In this document: piece by piece, positions 44,780-56,417 of the stretch | Numbering within the stretch: position 1 is the first letter of the stretch | Layout of the letters: each line of letters opens with the position of its first letter | Translations under genes and position numbers: made by a program | Assembly (NCBI GenBank): GCA_917880885.1 | Contig: OU862922.1 | Coordinates: forward strand, 27,342,627-27,406,626 | DNA from: Limnephilus marmoratus | Taxonomy: Eukaryota; Arthropoda; Insecta; Trichoptera; Limnephilidae | DNA length: 64,000 bases | Direction: 5' to 3' | The notes under the pieces: model-generated | Database searches by the model: none | Told to the model about the DNA's origin: nothing | What the model saw: the letters and a program-made list of their open reading frames with translations, nothing else

Positions 44780-44935
44780 CTACTAAAACCTAACCTAATC
44801 TAACCTAACAAAAAATAGGACAAAAATAATACAGACATCCTGTAAAGACAATAAATTATTATTCTAAAATAGTAAAATGTTAAATTAGGTTAGGTGAGAT
44901 TAGAATAGGTTTTAGTAGATATTTTGTTAAAGGAT
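44775..44935. repeat. Foldback with AACCTAACC arms
   Basis: 'tctactaaaacctaacctaa' (44779) and 'ttagaataggttttagtaga' (about 44901-44920) are inverted. The arms also share AAAATGT/ATATTTT margins. The loop is about 70 bp. Confidence 0.6.
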
Positions 44936-45048
44936 GCTTGGTCCGTAGGATAAGGAATAAAGGAATATACATTAGGAACGAATGCTGTATGGATTCATGA
45001 AAAAATATTATATTTCTCAATTACTCCAAATAGATATGAACTTCATAT

Positions 45049-45449
45049 TTTTTACATTAACCCAACATGGGAGGCGCTGAGGAAAACAATTTCCCTCAGG
45101 GCCTCAGTCATATTTGGGGATGATGTGTGGGGAGTCTTTTTAAGGAAAGGAAAATGAAGAAGTTCTTGGAAGGAAAAATGGTACAAGGATTGGGTATGAA
45201 TTTAGGGCTCAGTCCAGGAGTGACGGACTTATGAATCCACCCCTCCCGCTGCGGTGCAAGACAATGGGTCGAGAGAGACCAGCTGGAGAGATGAAAGGGT
45301 ATCTCCAAACCGGTCTCTTCCGATCTACCCGCCAAGATTTGAACACACCTCAACTGCTGAGTCCGGGCACCCCTGCTAAATCACTAATCGCAGCGAACCA
45401 CATGAGGTGACCTGTGGCAAAGCTGTTGGTTATTCAATAAATGGTTCCC
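45049..45449 (-). mobile_element. repA copy 7, diverged
   Basis: It retains the terminal stem-loop ('gctgaggaaaacaatttccc'), the middle 'gatcggaagagaccgg' and the head 'aaccatttattgaataacc' up to 'aatggttccc'. It is truncated before the GC-rich end. Overlapping frames are spurious. Confidence 0.75.
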
Positions 45450-45894
45450 ATCTATATCAACATCAACATCTCTCGATGAACATATGAAAAAGGTAAAGTC
45501 ACATAAAATAAAAAAGGTAACCGTCAAAGTTAACCCAGAACATTACTGGGACTGCCGTCACTCCCAATAGGCCACTTGCATGGACTTCATAACGACTTGG
45601 AAAAAATCGTGTGGATAGAGTTTTTTACTAAGATTACGAAAATGTTAGTAAAATTTTTTAGAAATGTACAGTTTTATTAATTTTTAAATAAATAAATCCA
45701 TTATTTGGGCTCGTGACGTCACTACATGAAAATGTCCCGTCGCCGAAAATGTTCCTATTAATTTTATAAAATTCCACACTGATTTATTTTTTTATATGGC
45801 ATCACTTTGATTTCAGGCGAATATTTGAATTCGTTCACTAGATTTATTGTTTGTTCTCTGCGAACTTATCATTTGGTTTGATTTTTTGACAGAT
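45450..45894. other. Unassigned AT-rich DNA
   Basis: Nothing recognised apart from the hairpin that follows. Confidence 0.4.
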
Positions 45895-45945
45895 GTTCTG
45901 AAGAGAACCCCGTACAATTAATGGGTACGGGGTTCTCTTCAGAAC
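45895..45945. repeat. Perfect 21-bp inverted repeat, 9-base loop
   Basis: The left arm is 45895-45915 (GTTCTGAAGAGAACCCCGTA + C) and the right arm 45925-45945 is its exact reverse complement. The loop is AATTAATGG. It could be a very young hairpin insertion, a small-RNA precursor or a replication-template-switch palindrome. The arms show no decay, unlike most repeats here. Confidence 0.9.
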
Positions 45946-47309
45946 GTGAAGATGATGTCGGTACATGTTTTAGAGGTATAATGATTATGGTGCTGATTTT
46001 AACAAAATAAAATTTTATAATATTCTTATTATTATTACAATTTACAAGATCAAGTATATTACATTGAATTTAGTAATATAGACGCTGTACATTATAATGA
46101 TTTATGATCAATAATATGGATCAAGGAAAAAAATATTTATGAGATGTAATATTTTTGGTATGCCTCGTTATGCTCCTGTGCCATTTGTGTGGAAAACGTT
46201 ATTTTTTTTTTAATGATTTTCGGCTATGTAATTATCGTTTTGTCACACCTATTAAATTATGTCCCGTCTTTCCGGTTTATAAAAAATGGTCTGATTTTTC
46301 GGTTTGAAATTTTCAAAAAATCCCCAGAGTTTCAAAAATACGATTAAAAAAAAAAAAAATACAGAATGTCTTAGAATATTTGCCTAAACCGGAAAAAAAA
46401 GAAAAAAAATGTGATGCAAGTGGCCTATTGAGCTTTGGCCACATAATTACATTTCCTCATTTTTGTAAAACTCCTACATACATTTTTGTCAAAAAGTCAT
46501 TCATTATCGAATCCAAACGTATTTTATATTTACAGTTTTAGAAATGCGATGAATCCTTCTAGAAATTTGACTTTTTCATTCGCAAAAAGTTGTTGGTCGA
46601 ATATTACAGAATTATTTATTCATCACGGAAGACCTGAAGCCAAAAATACAGCAATGAATATCACTCGCCGTAATACTCTGTGAATAAAAAGTCTCTTGGT
46701 GACTGACGAATGCCAATTGCCCATTGCCCGGGGGCTGAAGGCGGGTGACACTGTGTCACCGCTGCTCACACATTCATATGTAGAGAGATGATCATAAATA
46801 AGCCGCGAGAAACTTGTGGAATTCCATCCATTGAGTGCATCTTGTGGAAAACACGAGGATGAATGCTGACTTAATGAAATAGGATTGTGAACATTGAATG
46901 AGAATTAGTGGATGACAGACTAGAATTATTTTTAAATGCATTCATATACAAGGCGTTTTCACAGGGATTTGAGAGTTAGTTGAATAAGAAAACGAACATC
47001 TCAGAAAAGACAAACTGTAATCAAACTAATTTTAAAAAAAACTAACCAGTAACTGTTACCATAATATATCGTTTAGATATGAGGTACGTGCACCTTCCAT
47101 CTGAATTGTAATTTTTTTCACCTACATACATATTCCAAACTATTTTGAGCTGTTCGGTAGTCCCCGGCAAGCATTTGTATGAACACACCACGATTTGCAA
47201 ATTCTTCAAGTTTTGATGTTGAAAACTTAGCAGACGCAGATGTTTATTATAAATATGTTGTATTAGTAGCTTCTTTTAAGAAACCATTTGCACATTCAAA
47301 GATTGAACA
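45946..47309. other. Unassigned AT-rich DNA
   Basis: A GGTGACAC/GTGTCACC palindrome lies at 46744-46760 in a GC-richer patch. The 65-codon frame at 46486-46683 is unrecognised. Confidence 0.4.
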
Positions 47310-47572
47310 AATCGTCGCCTCAATTCTTAATTGTCCAAACGACCATTTTAGTTTTTGTTCAGTCTCCACTTTAAAACTAAAAATTAGGTATAAAAAAGGA
47401 TAGTTAATCACCTAATTAAGAATTATTTAAACTAATCAAACCTTTGCCTTTACGGAAATAGCTTTATCTTAAACACCTATCATAATATTTCATTGAAATA
47501 ATGAAAGAAAACCTTCACCTCCTGTCAAATTTTCAAATGGTCGTTTGGACAATTAAGAACTAAGGCGACGAA
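47310..47572. mobile_element. Foldback MITE with 37-bp TIRs
   Basis: CGTCGCCTCAATTCTTAATT and TTGTCCAAACGACCATTT (47311-47348) are inverted at 47535-47571. The inner sequence is AT-rich. The left arm overlaps the end of a 74-codon frame at 47179-47403 that has no motif and is probably incidental. Confidence 0.7.
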
Positions 47573-47844
47573 ATGTTTATATTGGAAAATGGAAATTAAA
47601 CAATAACACAGGTCTACAAAAAAATAAAAATTGAGAGCTGTTTTGGTTTTTTTTGCGTAATTCTTATGTTTTTGGGTGTGCTGAACCCGAAAATGTCATT
47701 TGGCACAGAACGTCACGTTTTCTGACAATGTAGGTATCTATGTTAAACAAGTTATCATCTTAAAATAAAAGTTAAAAGACTAAAAAAAAATTTTTTTTTT
47801 ATAATTGCGTAACAAAACTTATATTTTTATCTAAAATACATTGA

Positions 47845-48175
47845 TTAGTAAGCACAAAACACATTTCTTTTTCCCAGTGAGACTCCTTTTGATACATTTT
47901 CGCTTGTAGGAACATCTGGAAGGTCTCTCTGAAGCGTCCAACAGTAGTCTGCAATCATTGAGATGCTCCGTCTTCCCTGGTATCTTTTTTCCATCTTCTT
48001 AATATCTTGGTGAAATTGTTCACCTTGCCCTTTACTGACATATCCTAAAATTTCTGGAAAGTAGTCTAGGTGGGAATGAAGAAAATGTACTTTTAAAGTC
48101 ATTAGGCAACCTAAAGCTTGAAATGCTTTTAACGATTTGTTTGTAGTTAGGGTCTTTGTTATTGCCAAAAAATTC
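47845..48175 (-). pseudogene. Fragment of an uncharacterised repetitive arthropod protein
   Basis: The minus frame (stop at 47845) reads LKAFQALGCLMTLKVHFLHS, then HLDYFPEILG, QGEQFHQDIKKMEKRYQGR, ISMIADYCWTLQRDLPD. I recognise the 'KxHFLHSHLDxFPxNLG...GExFHQDI..MExRYQGxW...xADYCW' pattern as a conserved family seen in many arthropod genomes as 'uncharacterized protein', often multicopy. Its function is unknown to me and it may belong to a mobile element. The N-terminal 24 codons of the 134-codon frame are a GA/GG low-complexity run (48180-48249), and real similarity starts after it. No start, no clear splice sites and a divergent C terminus suggest a decayed fragment. Confidence 0.6.
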
Positions 48176-48640
48176 AGGTTACCCCGATCCCTAGTTCCCC
48201 TCCCCCCTTCCTCGAACCCCCTACCCGAGTTCCCCTCCCCCTCCCCCACATTCCATACATTCAGTCTTCACAGCTCGCGTGCCACCTATTGCAATTTTTT
48301 TATACAAATTTCATAATGCCAGAGCTCACCAGTAGTTTTATACAAACCTAGTCTTGACAATGACGAACACAAAAAAAAAGAATAATCCAATTTGGAGCAG
48401 TCGTTCAAAAGCTATGCGTGTACATACATTCCTGCGAATCTTTTTTATTTAATTAATTTTTTTTAATAATTTCATGATGCCAGAGCTCACTATTGTATAC
48501 AGAAACCACCGCGGGCATGCACACATCAAATCCCCAAAGATTCATCGCAATCGGATGAATGGTTTAGCAATAAAATGTTTATTGCCAGAGCTCACTATTG
48601 TATATACTATCTATATCTGTATATATATGTATACCGTTTT
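48176..48640. repeat. C-rich run and repeated CCAGAGCTCAC segment
   Basis: A C-rich tract at 48180-48248 is followed by three copies of 'tgccagagctcac(t/c)a' at about 48318, 48478 and 48590. Between them is 'ccccaaagattcatcgcaatcggatgaatgg' type text (split here over 48530-48560), of the kind common in arthropod element tails. Element ends not resolved. Confidence 0.45.
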
Positions 48641-48825
48641 GCAAAATAACCTGACGTTCTGGAATTTTTTGAGTATTTTTCTAGTTTTAAGAACACCTAA
48701 ATACATAGAAATCAGTTGAAAACATCCAGACACCATTTTTGTTGTGGACCTGTGTAATTATTGATTCTGAAATCCGTATAACCGTGGTTTAACACCAATA
48801 TCCGAAATGTTTTAATGTTTTTGAC

Positions 48826-49521
48826 TTAAGAGGGTATTACCAGAGAAAACCAGAAATACATCATTTTTAAATCAGATTTTAGATGTATTGACTCTTTTCC
48901 ACAAAAAAATATAAAAGATTTCGAAAGAGTGTTCTTTTATCTAGCATTCGCATGTTTTAAATTTTGAGAAAAAAATGTTCATTTTTAGTATAATACGGTT
49001 ATACGATTTACTACGATGATTTTGTATTATACCACACCCATTTCAAATCATATAATCATGCAGTAAAATAAATCAATACATTATCTGGGTATCGCATGTT
49101 TTAGAATTTTAATTTTAGTTTCAATAAAATCATTAAAAATATGTTCGTACATGTGTTTCTTGACGAAAATTGGTCCATTTGTGTATTTATTTGCGCACTT
49201 ACAAACTAATGTATTTCAGATTTTTTTTACATTCTTATTTAACTTAGACATTATTGAAAAATGATAAATACTTATAATAAAAAAATAATTACAAAAAGTA
49301 CATTATTTTAATAGTTTTATCATCACGTCTTTCAGCATTTTTGGATGTAGGTATAAATTAAAGCAAATTTGGAATGAAATAAAATCGATATAGAGTTATA
49401 ATTTTAAAAAGCTGGTATGGAGAATAATTAATCTTTCTCATTGTAACCGCCCTGCACGATCGTAAGAACAACTTTCGACGAAATGTGGATTTTCGTCCGC
49501 TGGCTGGTTAAACGCTCTTAA
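48826..49521. mobile_element. TTAA-flanked 0.7 kb element (piggyBac-like), copy 2
   Basis: TTAA at 48826-48829 and 49518-49521 bounds a copy homologous to 9744-10450 over its full length. The last 130 bp are nearly identical, for example 'acgaaatgtggattttcgtc'. There are several small indels in the left half. No coding capacity. Confidence 0.7.
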
Positions 49522-51323
49522 ACGACTTCAATATAATGTAATTTATTTATGATTATTATTGCTGTATACGTATTATGGAGCAGTTTGAAAAATGCTTTCG
49601 AGAGGCGAAACGGCTGTCTCGCGGTTAAATAAATATAGTCAATTGTAGCCGAATTAACAAAATAAATGTATCTTTTTAACGTTCATACTAAAAACTTGTT
49701 AATTTTACAGTTTTCGGTAACTTTATATGCAAAGTTCGAATGACTTTAGTATCGATGGTTTACGCCGAACATTTTCAACCGGAGAAGTTTCACAGAATTC
49801 AGTTCAGTTAGTTGCATAAGACATCGGCAGTCGAATATTTACAACTAAGATTTGGCCACGGGCCAAGAGATATACCTATAAAGTAAAAAATATGTTACTA
49901 TCTGCCGAATACATAAAAGCTACAAGACGTGTGGGTGAGCAGAATTTACTTGGATCAAAATACATCACTTGTCGTTCAAAATCAAACTGCCAATTATCAT
50001 TTGGAAGGTGCGGAAGACATTACAAATTTAATCGATTTTATTTGCGAAAATAATTTTCAAATTTATTTTGTAATTTATTTTAGTCCAGCAGTGAGTAAGT
50101 CTGTCGATTTTAGAAGCAAGGGTATTAGACGGGTTCAAGGATGAAGCCAGATTTATTGATTGGTCTATGTTGGACGTCGATCCCAGATAGAAAATCTTAT
50201 ACTCAATTATTATTTGCAATGAATTTTCGCTTCAACTCACCTGTTTGAATTTCGACAGAATGTGTAGTTGAATTTTTGTACTAAGAAGAGCAACATAAAC
50301 GGGTTTTATTTTATTTAATTTACTCTCTATTACACATAAGAACACGTTAAACCAACTACAGTTCTCTTAATTTGTGCTTATTAATTCGTTTAGCGAAAAA
50401 GGCGGGTGGTCCTGTCACAGGAACGTGGGAATTGCATTTCAGAGCTACAGTGCTTAACTTGAAATTCTAACATCTAATTAATGCTCGCTATCGTAATTCA
50501 ATGCTTGCAAGAGTAAAAGAGAATGCTAAAGCTAAATTTCACAAAAATGCTGTTTTAAATCAACGGCCAGTTTTTGTTACTTTTTACTTTTGCTTTTGCT
50601 TTCCGAAAACCAATAGTCATTCTGGAGTTACTCCGCCATTTTCTCATATTTGATAGTTCTGCTGGAGGTAAGGTACGAAATTGTGTGCTTTAACATTGAT
50701 TTTATTAATCGTCGTTAGTATTATAGAAGACGATGATAGTGATTAATTCCTCACCCAATATGTTTTGCAGCGAAAACCAAAAACATTTGGACCCCGTGTT
50801 AATAATATGGTTATTTGGGACGATCCAGAATTTTTGGTGCGGTATCGAAAGATCTTGTAAAATTTGTGACACATTAAATTCAAGGTAATATTATGACTAT
50901 TGCAAGAAAAAATATTTTTTTCCGTGTAATATCGTATACATTCATTATAATAGATCTGACCCAAATATTTTCGTAGGAACAAAGCTTTCAGATCTCACAC
51001 TACAATCCCATACACACCTACAATGACGCGAAACTAAATACAGCGAGATATTTTAACAGTTTTTGTGGTTTTCAAATTTAATTTTCGGTGTGGCCGCACC
51101 AATAAATAATGCAGTCCATTTTTCACGTAATTTCGAGGAATATTCAGCTTTTTAAACTAGCCACACTAATAAATATGACTTAAAACTACTCTTGTACTAG
51201 AGCGTGGTCCTAATTAAAATCCTTGTTATTTTAACCGGCAATTAAATTTAAATTTAGCTCACGATTTAGCATTCAGTTGAAACGGACGACCCTTACCAGA
51301 AGGTACCAGAATATAGACGATAT
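49522..51323. other. Unassigned AT-rich DNA
   Basis: Frames of 60-80 codons (49929-50144, 50028-50219, 50743-50982) show no motif. No repeat partner was noticed in the window. Confidence 0.4.
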
Positions 51324-51440
51324 TTATTTATTTATTTATTTCAACGCCATAAAATGGCTATTACAATCCGGTGATACATAGTGGTACATAGGAGGATAAT
51401 TTCAATGATAATATATATCTACATTAAACAAAGTACATAT
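51324..51440 (-). repeat. LINE 3' tail with (TTTA)n
   Basis: (TTTA)n at 51324-51341 is followed by 'caacgccataaaatggctat'. On the minus strand it would be a 3' UTR ending in (TAAA)n. It is similar in layout to 203-300. Confidence 0.45.
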
Positions 51441-52332
51441 GTATGATAACAAATAGTATTTAGTTATAGGATACAAATATGTTTTACGACAAGAAAAAAA
51501 TAGTATGAGCTCGTACAAAATACACATTTTTATGCAGAATAAACATAAGTAAATTAAGGTGAATTCTTAGAAAAATTCTCAACATCAAGTATAATATACC
51601 TACTTTACTTTTATATTTACATATTGTTTGATTCTAGGAATTGGCTAAAATGGAGTACATAACTTAGTAATGATATTATTGTTACCTTCAGTTGAAATTA
51701 CTGAAGTTTGAAATGATTACAGGTACTGCTAATTAGTTCTGCTTATCAGGGCTTATTATGCTCTTTGATATGTAGCATTGAATGCAATAAGTGACTTTCT
51801 ATCAAATAAAACACTTCTTCTGGGTTGGTAGACTGACAATTATTTCCAAAACACGAAATTAATCGAAAGTTTTAAGAGTTTAGATAATTTTACGGACCGT
51901 AATGGATACATGGTATATTCTGAGGCCTCGAGTAGTTACCTCACTTCACACTTTTGCATTCACGTGTGGTAGTTTTGTACCACGCGATGCAGGTGACAAA
52001 ATTCAACGAACACGCAAACCTGCGATCAACGCTTCGTAATCTAATCATATAGTCGGGCAATTCGAGTCCTTTGCATTTTGATCTTTTGCTGAAGCGAAGT
52101 AAGGTTTTATAAAAGATTGTAACAAATTGATTTTCTTTAGGTATTGTATGTTTTCTAATGAGTCTTCCGTGTAACTTTTTTATCAGACTTTAATGTAATA
52201 ATAATTGCTCTCCTTTTATTTTTCTATTCATGGGATTTCTATCTAAAAAATTATATAAAGTTAGGTGGAAAATTGATTTTTATTTTTATCAATGCTTGTC
52301 GTTTCTATCAGTGGTGTTATCGATATCATGTT
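51441..52332. other. Unassigned AT-rich DNA
   Basis: A short GC-richer patch at 51920-52030 has no motif. Nothing else recognised. Confidence 0.4.
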
Positions 52333-52750
52333 GTTTTTTTTTACATCGACTCCACACTCCCCTGAAGAAAATAATTCCCCTAGGGGCCTACGTCATCTTT
52401 GGGGATGCAGTGCGAAGAGTCTTTTAAAAAAATAAAAAATAAGAAGTTCTGGGAAGGAAAAAGGTACGAGGGGTGGATAGGAGGACAGTGTGTCCAAGAG
52501 TGATGGACGTACGAATCCATCCATCCCTTCCATAGCAGTGCAAGGCGTTGTTCCGAGAGGGCCCTGCTGGAGAGGTCAAAAAGTCTCTCTAAACCAGTCT
52601 CACGACCAAGACTCGGACAAACGTCACCACATGAATTCGGGCACCCCTGCTGAGTCACCAAATGAAGCGAACCACTTTGGATGACCTATGGCAGAGATAT
52701 CCAATAAACGGTTTCCAGGGGCGGCGATACCTATACCCGCCTCCCAAATT
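52333..52750 (-). mobile_element. repA copy 8
   Basis: Runs from T8 and 'ttacatcgactccacac' to CCCGCCTCCCAAATT at 52749, with the long middle variant partly kept. The terminal stem-loop is eroded ('cctgaagaaaataattcccc'). Confidence 0.75.
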
Positions 52751-53002
52751 GAGTCAGAGTTGTAAGTTACTTAACCCAGGTGTGGCAGAATTGTACCTTG
52801 TTTCAAAGAGGAAGAAACTTTAAGTAAAGTGATTTTTTTTATAATCATGTCTATTTATTATTATGGTTACTAATATTTAATAATAAATAAATATTATAAA
52901 GCATCATTATAAAAATAAAGAATATTTGCGGTACGTTCCGGATTTATACTTTCCTAGATACTTTCCGTATCGTTCCGGTATCGTTCACCTTACAAGATCG
53001 AA
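52751..53002. other. Unassigned spacer
   Basis: AT-rich, with 'cgttccgg' repeated at 52934 and 52971. Confidence 0.4.
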
Positions 53003-53205
53003 TACATGTTGCTTGAAATGGTTTTTAACCGTGTTTAGTGACCAGATCTGAATAGTTAGGTAATTTCCCACTTTCCTCTACACCATCTCGTCCCCTTTGC
53101 ATTACCTTCAGCCTCACAACATTTATTACCCCAATTGGGGATGCCACAGTCTCACTGGCAATAGACTTTGAAGAGCAGTTGGAATTCTTATGCAGTACTC
53201 TCTCG
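53003..53205 (+). mobile_element. SINE-B body fragment, headless
   Basis: The plus-strand body matches SINE-B: 'gtttagtgaccagatctgaa', 'cttcagcctcacaac', 'ccccaattggggatgcc' and 'agtctcactggc'. The tRNA-like head is missing and the tail lacks poly-A. Confidence 0.7.
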
Positions 53206-53555
53206 GCAGAATTGAAAGGAAAATTGTTTTGAACATAACGAATATTCTGAATTATCTTTTTCGAAAGTGAATTCTGAAACGGCATCGCTTTGAACGTTGA
53301 TGAGTTGAAAAACCTCAGAGTTATAAACAAAAATTTCGTGCACTCATCAATAAGCTCGTGAGAATATTAGGTCAATGACTCCGACCGGCTGCCAAATTAT
53401 TGTTTATTCTCTCCTCTTGAAAAATCCTCCGCGATGCAACGCAAAGCGAAACCCGCGAAGTAACCGATTACTTCACACTACACTATTACCGTCACGGTAT
53501 CCAAAAATAAAAATATTCTGCATTTTTTCCGGTACAATGTTAATTTTACAGGCAC

Positions 53556-53618
53556 CACCGCCCGGGAACCATTTATTGAATAACCAACAATCCTGCCACA
53601 GGTCACCGAAGTGGAAAA
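53556..53618 (+). mobile_element. repA head fragment
   Basis: 'caccgcccgggaaccattta' to 'tgccacaggtcacc' is the first 60 bp of the repA head in plus orientation. The rest is absent. Confidence 0.65.
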
Positions 53619-54029
53619 ATAAGTATTCAAATATACGTTAAGTAGGTATTCAAAAACGAAATAAAGAATGAATTATTCGTAAAATAAAAGTGTAACATGA
53701 CAAGAATTACAATTTTTATGGGATTTTTTTATTTGACAAAATCATTTATAATAACTTCATGGTTGCTTCTATGCATATGCGGATCTTCATCCGAAGAGTA
53801 AAGATTTTCTTGCGATAATGAAGACCTTTGGTATTTCTTCACTTCACTTCATTTGAAAAACTCATTTCTCCAAAACAATTTGTGGCCGGAGTGTAAAGTG
53901 CGACGCATGCTATATCCAAGTTTGGGTAAACGTTGCACAGAGATAGTTTTCTCAAAAACTTTCCTTAGAAGGATTCAGTAATGATGTAGATTCAGGTTTC
54001 TCTGCCGTCTTATTAGTATCTTATTATAA
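53619..54029. other. Unassigned AT-rich spacer
   Basis: No recognised repeat or coding signal. Confidence 0.4.
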
Positions 54030-54141
54030 TACACGTGATATCTCATTTTACCCCCCCCCCCCCCCCCCGTCGTGATATTTCGTGATTTTTTTCGACCCCC
54101 CCCCCCCCCTTTGGAGCCTCACGTGATTAATGGACGACCCC
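54030..54141. mobile_element. Half copy of the TTA-flanked MITE
   Basis: The right end CGTGATTAATGGACGACCCC followed by TTA matches 9616-9638. 'acacgtgatatctcattt' and two poly-C tracts match the inverted interior of that MITE. The other terminus is missing. Confidence 0.7.
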
Positions 54142-54154
54142 TTAGTAGAATGCG

Positions 54155-54397
54155 TTCGCACACCTACTAGATGGCGGGTCGGATCGAGAGAGACCTTACC
54201 TAGACCTCTCCAACCGGACACTCTCGACCCATCGGGAAGGATGCAGCGCAGTGGGAAGGATGGATTTATACTTCCGTCACTCTTAAACACAATGACCCCC
54301 CGATTCCTACCCACCTCTTATACTTTTTTCCTTCTCAGAACTTTCTCTCCTTCTTTTCCTTAAAAATACCCTCCACAAAACATCCCCAAATGTGATG
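54155..54397 (+). mobile_element. repA tail half, sense on the plus strand
   Basis: 'ggatcgagagagacctt' through 'cttcccac'-type middle to 'ccctccacaaaacatcccc'. It begins within repA, next to the truncated MITE, and the terminal stem-loop is cut short. Confidence 0.7.
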
Positions 54398-54439
54398 TAA
54401 GGCTTGAGTTAGAAACTTCTATAGCCTCGCTGTGATTTG

Positions 54440-54930
54440 GATTTCGGATGAAACGGAAATGATTACTGCACCTGTGACGTATCAACTGCGCTCATTGGCC
54501 GCTTTGATTATGAATTCACTTTTCAAGTATTGGTTTAGATTGTTTTGGGAAAGTTTCGCTTCTACCGCGTGTAAACTGCACTCGAATTTTTTTTTCTAAG
54601 CTAATGTCAAAACAAAAATGTTTTACGTGTACTTAGATCTCTCATTCTATTCGGTCAGTAATTTATTTTGACTGCCCTGAATCAAAAGACACGCTGGAAT
54701 GATATTTTTTGATCGACCTTTTACTAGTTGGGTAATAATTACAATTTTTTCAAAAAGTTAAATATTTGGTTGAATGAATTTTTCTTTTTTCTAACCACTG
54801 GAGCGACAGCACAATTTAAAACTTTTTTCTCCGATTGCTCGAGATTTTTTGGTAATCATTTTTAATATCTTCCGCCCACATTAAAAAAATCATACTTCTG
54901 AATTTTAATATGGAGTCATACAAACTGATC
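54440..54930. repeat. repQ end plus relative of the 6.2 kb repeat
   Basis: 'ctgcgctcattggccgcttt' and GCTTCTACCGCGTGTAAACTG (54551-54571, one base of the terminal word varies) match repQ inverted. From about 54830 the text matches 6230-6330 ('tcatacttctgaatttta...tacaaactgat') up to the LINE insertion, and continues beyond it at 56418. Confidence 0.6.
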
Positions 54931-56417
54931 ATAATAATAATAATAATAATAATTTTTATTAATTTCTTACACATTACAAATTTAGTTTTAATACATATAA
55001 GAAATTACGTTATACATATAAATAGTATACAAAAAAAGAATTTTTTTTACAAATATTTATACATAAAAAAGAAACATCAAGAAATAAATCAATTTCAAAA
55101 AAAAAAAAAAAATTTTTTTTTTTCGGGCAGTGGTGAAAGATCTCGTCAATGTGGAGAGACTCTTTCAAGAATCAAAAGAATTTCACTTTTGAATCTCTCC
55201 TCACTGACGCCAAACACATCAATCTCGGAGGAGATTTGGTTCAGGAGCAATATACTCCTTCCTACCGGGAGAACCATTGGTAGGTTAGTTCTACAGGCAG
55301 GAAGATAGAATAATCTATGCTGGCGTTGTCTAAGATAGTCATCCGGAACATAGAGGCTCACGCGCTCCAGAATGGCTGAGTTCTCGATATAGCCACGCAG
55401 CAGTCTGAATAAGTGGGTAGCAGCGTACCCCTCCCTTCTGAGCTGCAGGGAGTGGAGTCCCAGCATGCCCAGAAGAAAGTTCGTCGGGTAGAGCCATAGA
55501 TAGTGGCCGTACTCCCTCATGTAGAGAAATCTTAGAAACTTTTTTTGAATCCTCTCCACCATGAGGGAGCATCCCACCTCATGAGGATTCCAGATAAGCG
55601 AACCACTCTCCAGCCTACTGCGGACCAGGGAGAAGTATAAAATCCTCAGAGCACGGGTATCCCGAAAAGCTCTGACGGTTCGGAGAACAAACCCTAACAT
55701 TTTTAAGGCCGACTGGCAAACCCCTTCGATATGAGGACGAAATGTCAGCTTATTTTCATACATAATCCCAAGATCCTTTATATTCGAAACTCGGTTGAGA
55801 TTATGACCGAGCATAGTATACCTGTGGTAGGTGAGACTAAATGCTCTGGTAAAAGTCAGATCAACGCATTTCGAGACATTGAAATGAAGCTGGTTTTGTT
55901 GACTCCATTCTGAAATGTTATCAACATCAGCTTGAAGGCGCAGGCAGTCCTCAATATTTCTTATTAGAAGAAATAATTTTAGATCGTCAGCGAACAACAG
56001 AAAGCGAGAAAAACGAATGACTCCAGCAATGTCATTAATGAAAATAGAAAAGAGAAGAGGCCCTAAGATCGATCCTTGGGGAACCCCTGAAAAAACAAGA
56101 AACTCAACAGATTGGAAGATTCCGTGGGTGACAAATTGCTTTCTGTTCCTGAGGTAACTTATAAAAAACTTTAACATCCGAAGGGAAAAACCTATCTGGG
56201 CAAGTTTTATGAGTAAGATATCATGATTCACAGTATCAAAGGCTTTGGAGAAGTCGTGATACGAACAGTCTACTTGGTATCCACTGTCTAGGGACCTAGC
56301 AACATAGTCGGTGAAAACCATCAGATTGGTTTCAGTGGATCTTCCTTTCCTGAAACCATGCTGTTCTGGGATAATGTATGCGTCTATCTGAGGCATAATG
56401 AATAGCCAATGCAGTTC
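54931..56417 (-). mobile_element. 5'-truncated CR1/Jockey-group LINE
   Basis: The element runs from about 56417 (RT start) to a tail seen as (ATA)n at 54931-54953 on the plus strand. It contains the RT domain and a short 3' UTR with A-runs at 55095-55125. It is inserted in a repeat whose undisturbed homologue is at about 6325-6345. The 12-mer 'atagccaatgca' occurs twice at the 5' junction (56402 and 56420). Confidence 0.85.
55146..56417 (-). pseudogene. LINE reverse transcriptase, open but N-terminally truncated
   Basis: A single frame of over 420 codons is open to a stop at 55146. In order it has QHGFRKGRST, the motif DFSKAFDTVNH with the first catalytic aspartate (about residue 70 if counted from the ATG at 56462), GVPQGSILGPLLF (126-138) and LFADD with the other two aspartates (156-160). 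The thumb and a C-terminal domain ending LILERVSPH follow. RT would copy LINE RNA onto nicked target DNA. No endonuclease is present. The ATG at 56462 and the first 20 or so codons come from the flanking repeat, not the LINE. The lack of stops suggests a fairly recent insertion. Confidence 0.9.

Noticed and set aside
54048..54363. Glycine-rich protein on the minus strand
   Set aside because: The glycine run is the poly-C tract of a MITE, and the rest is repA in a non-coding frame.
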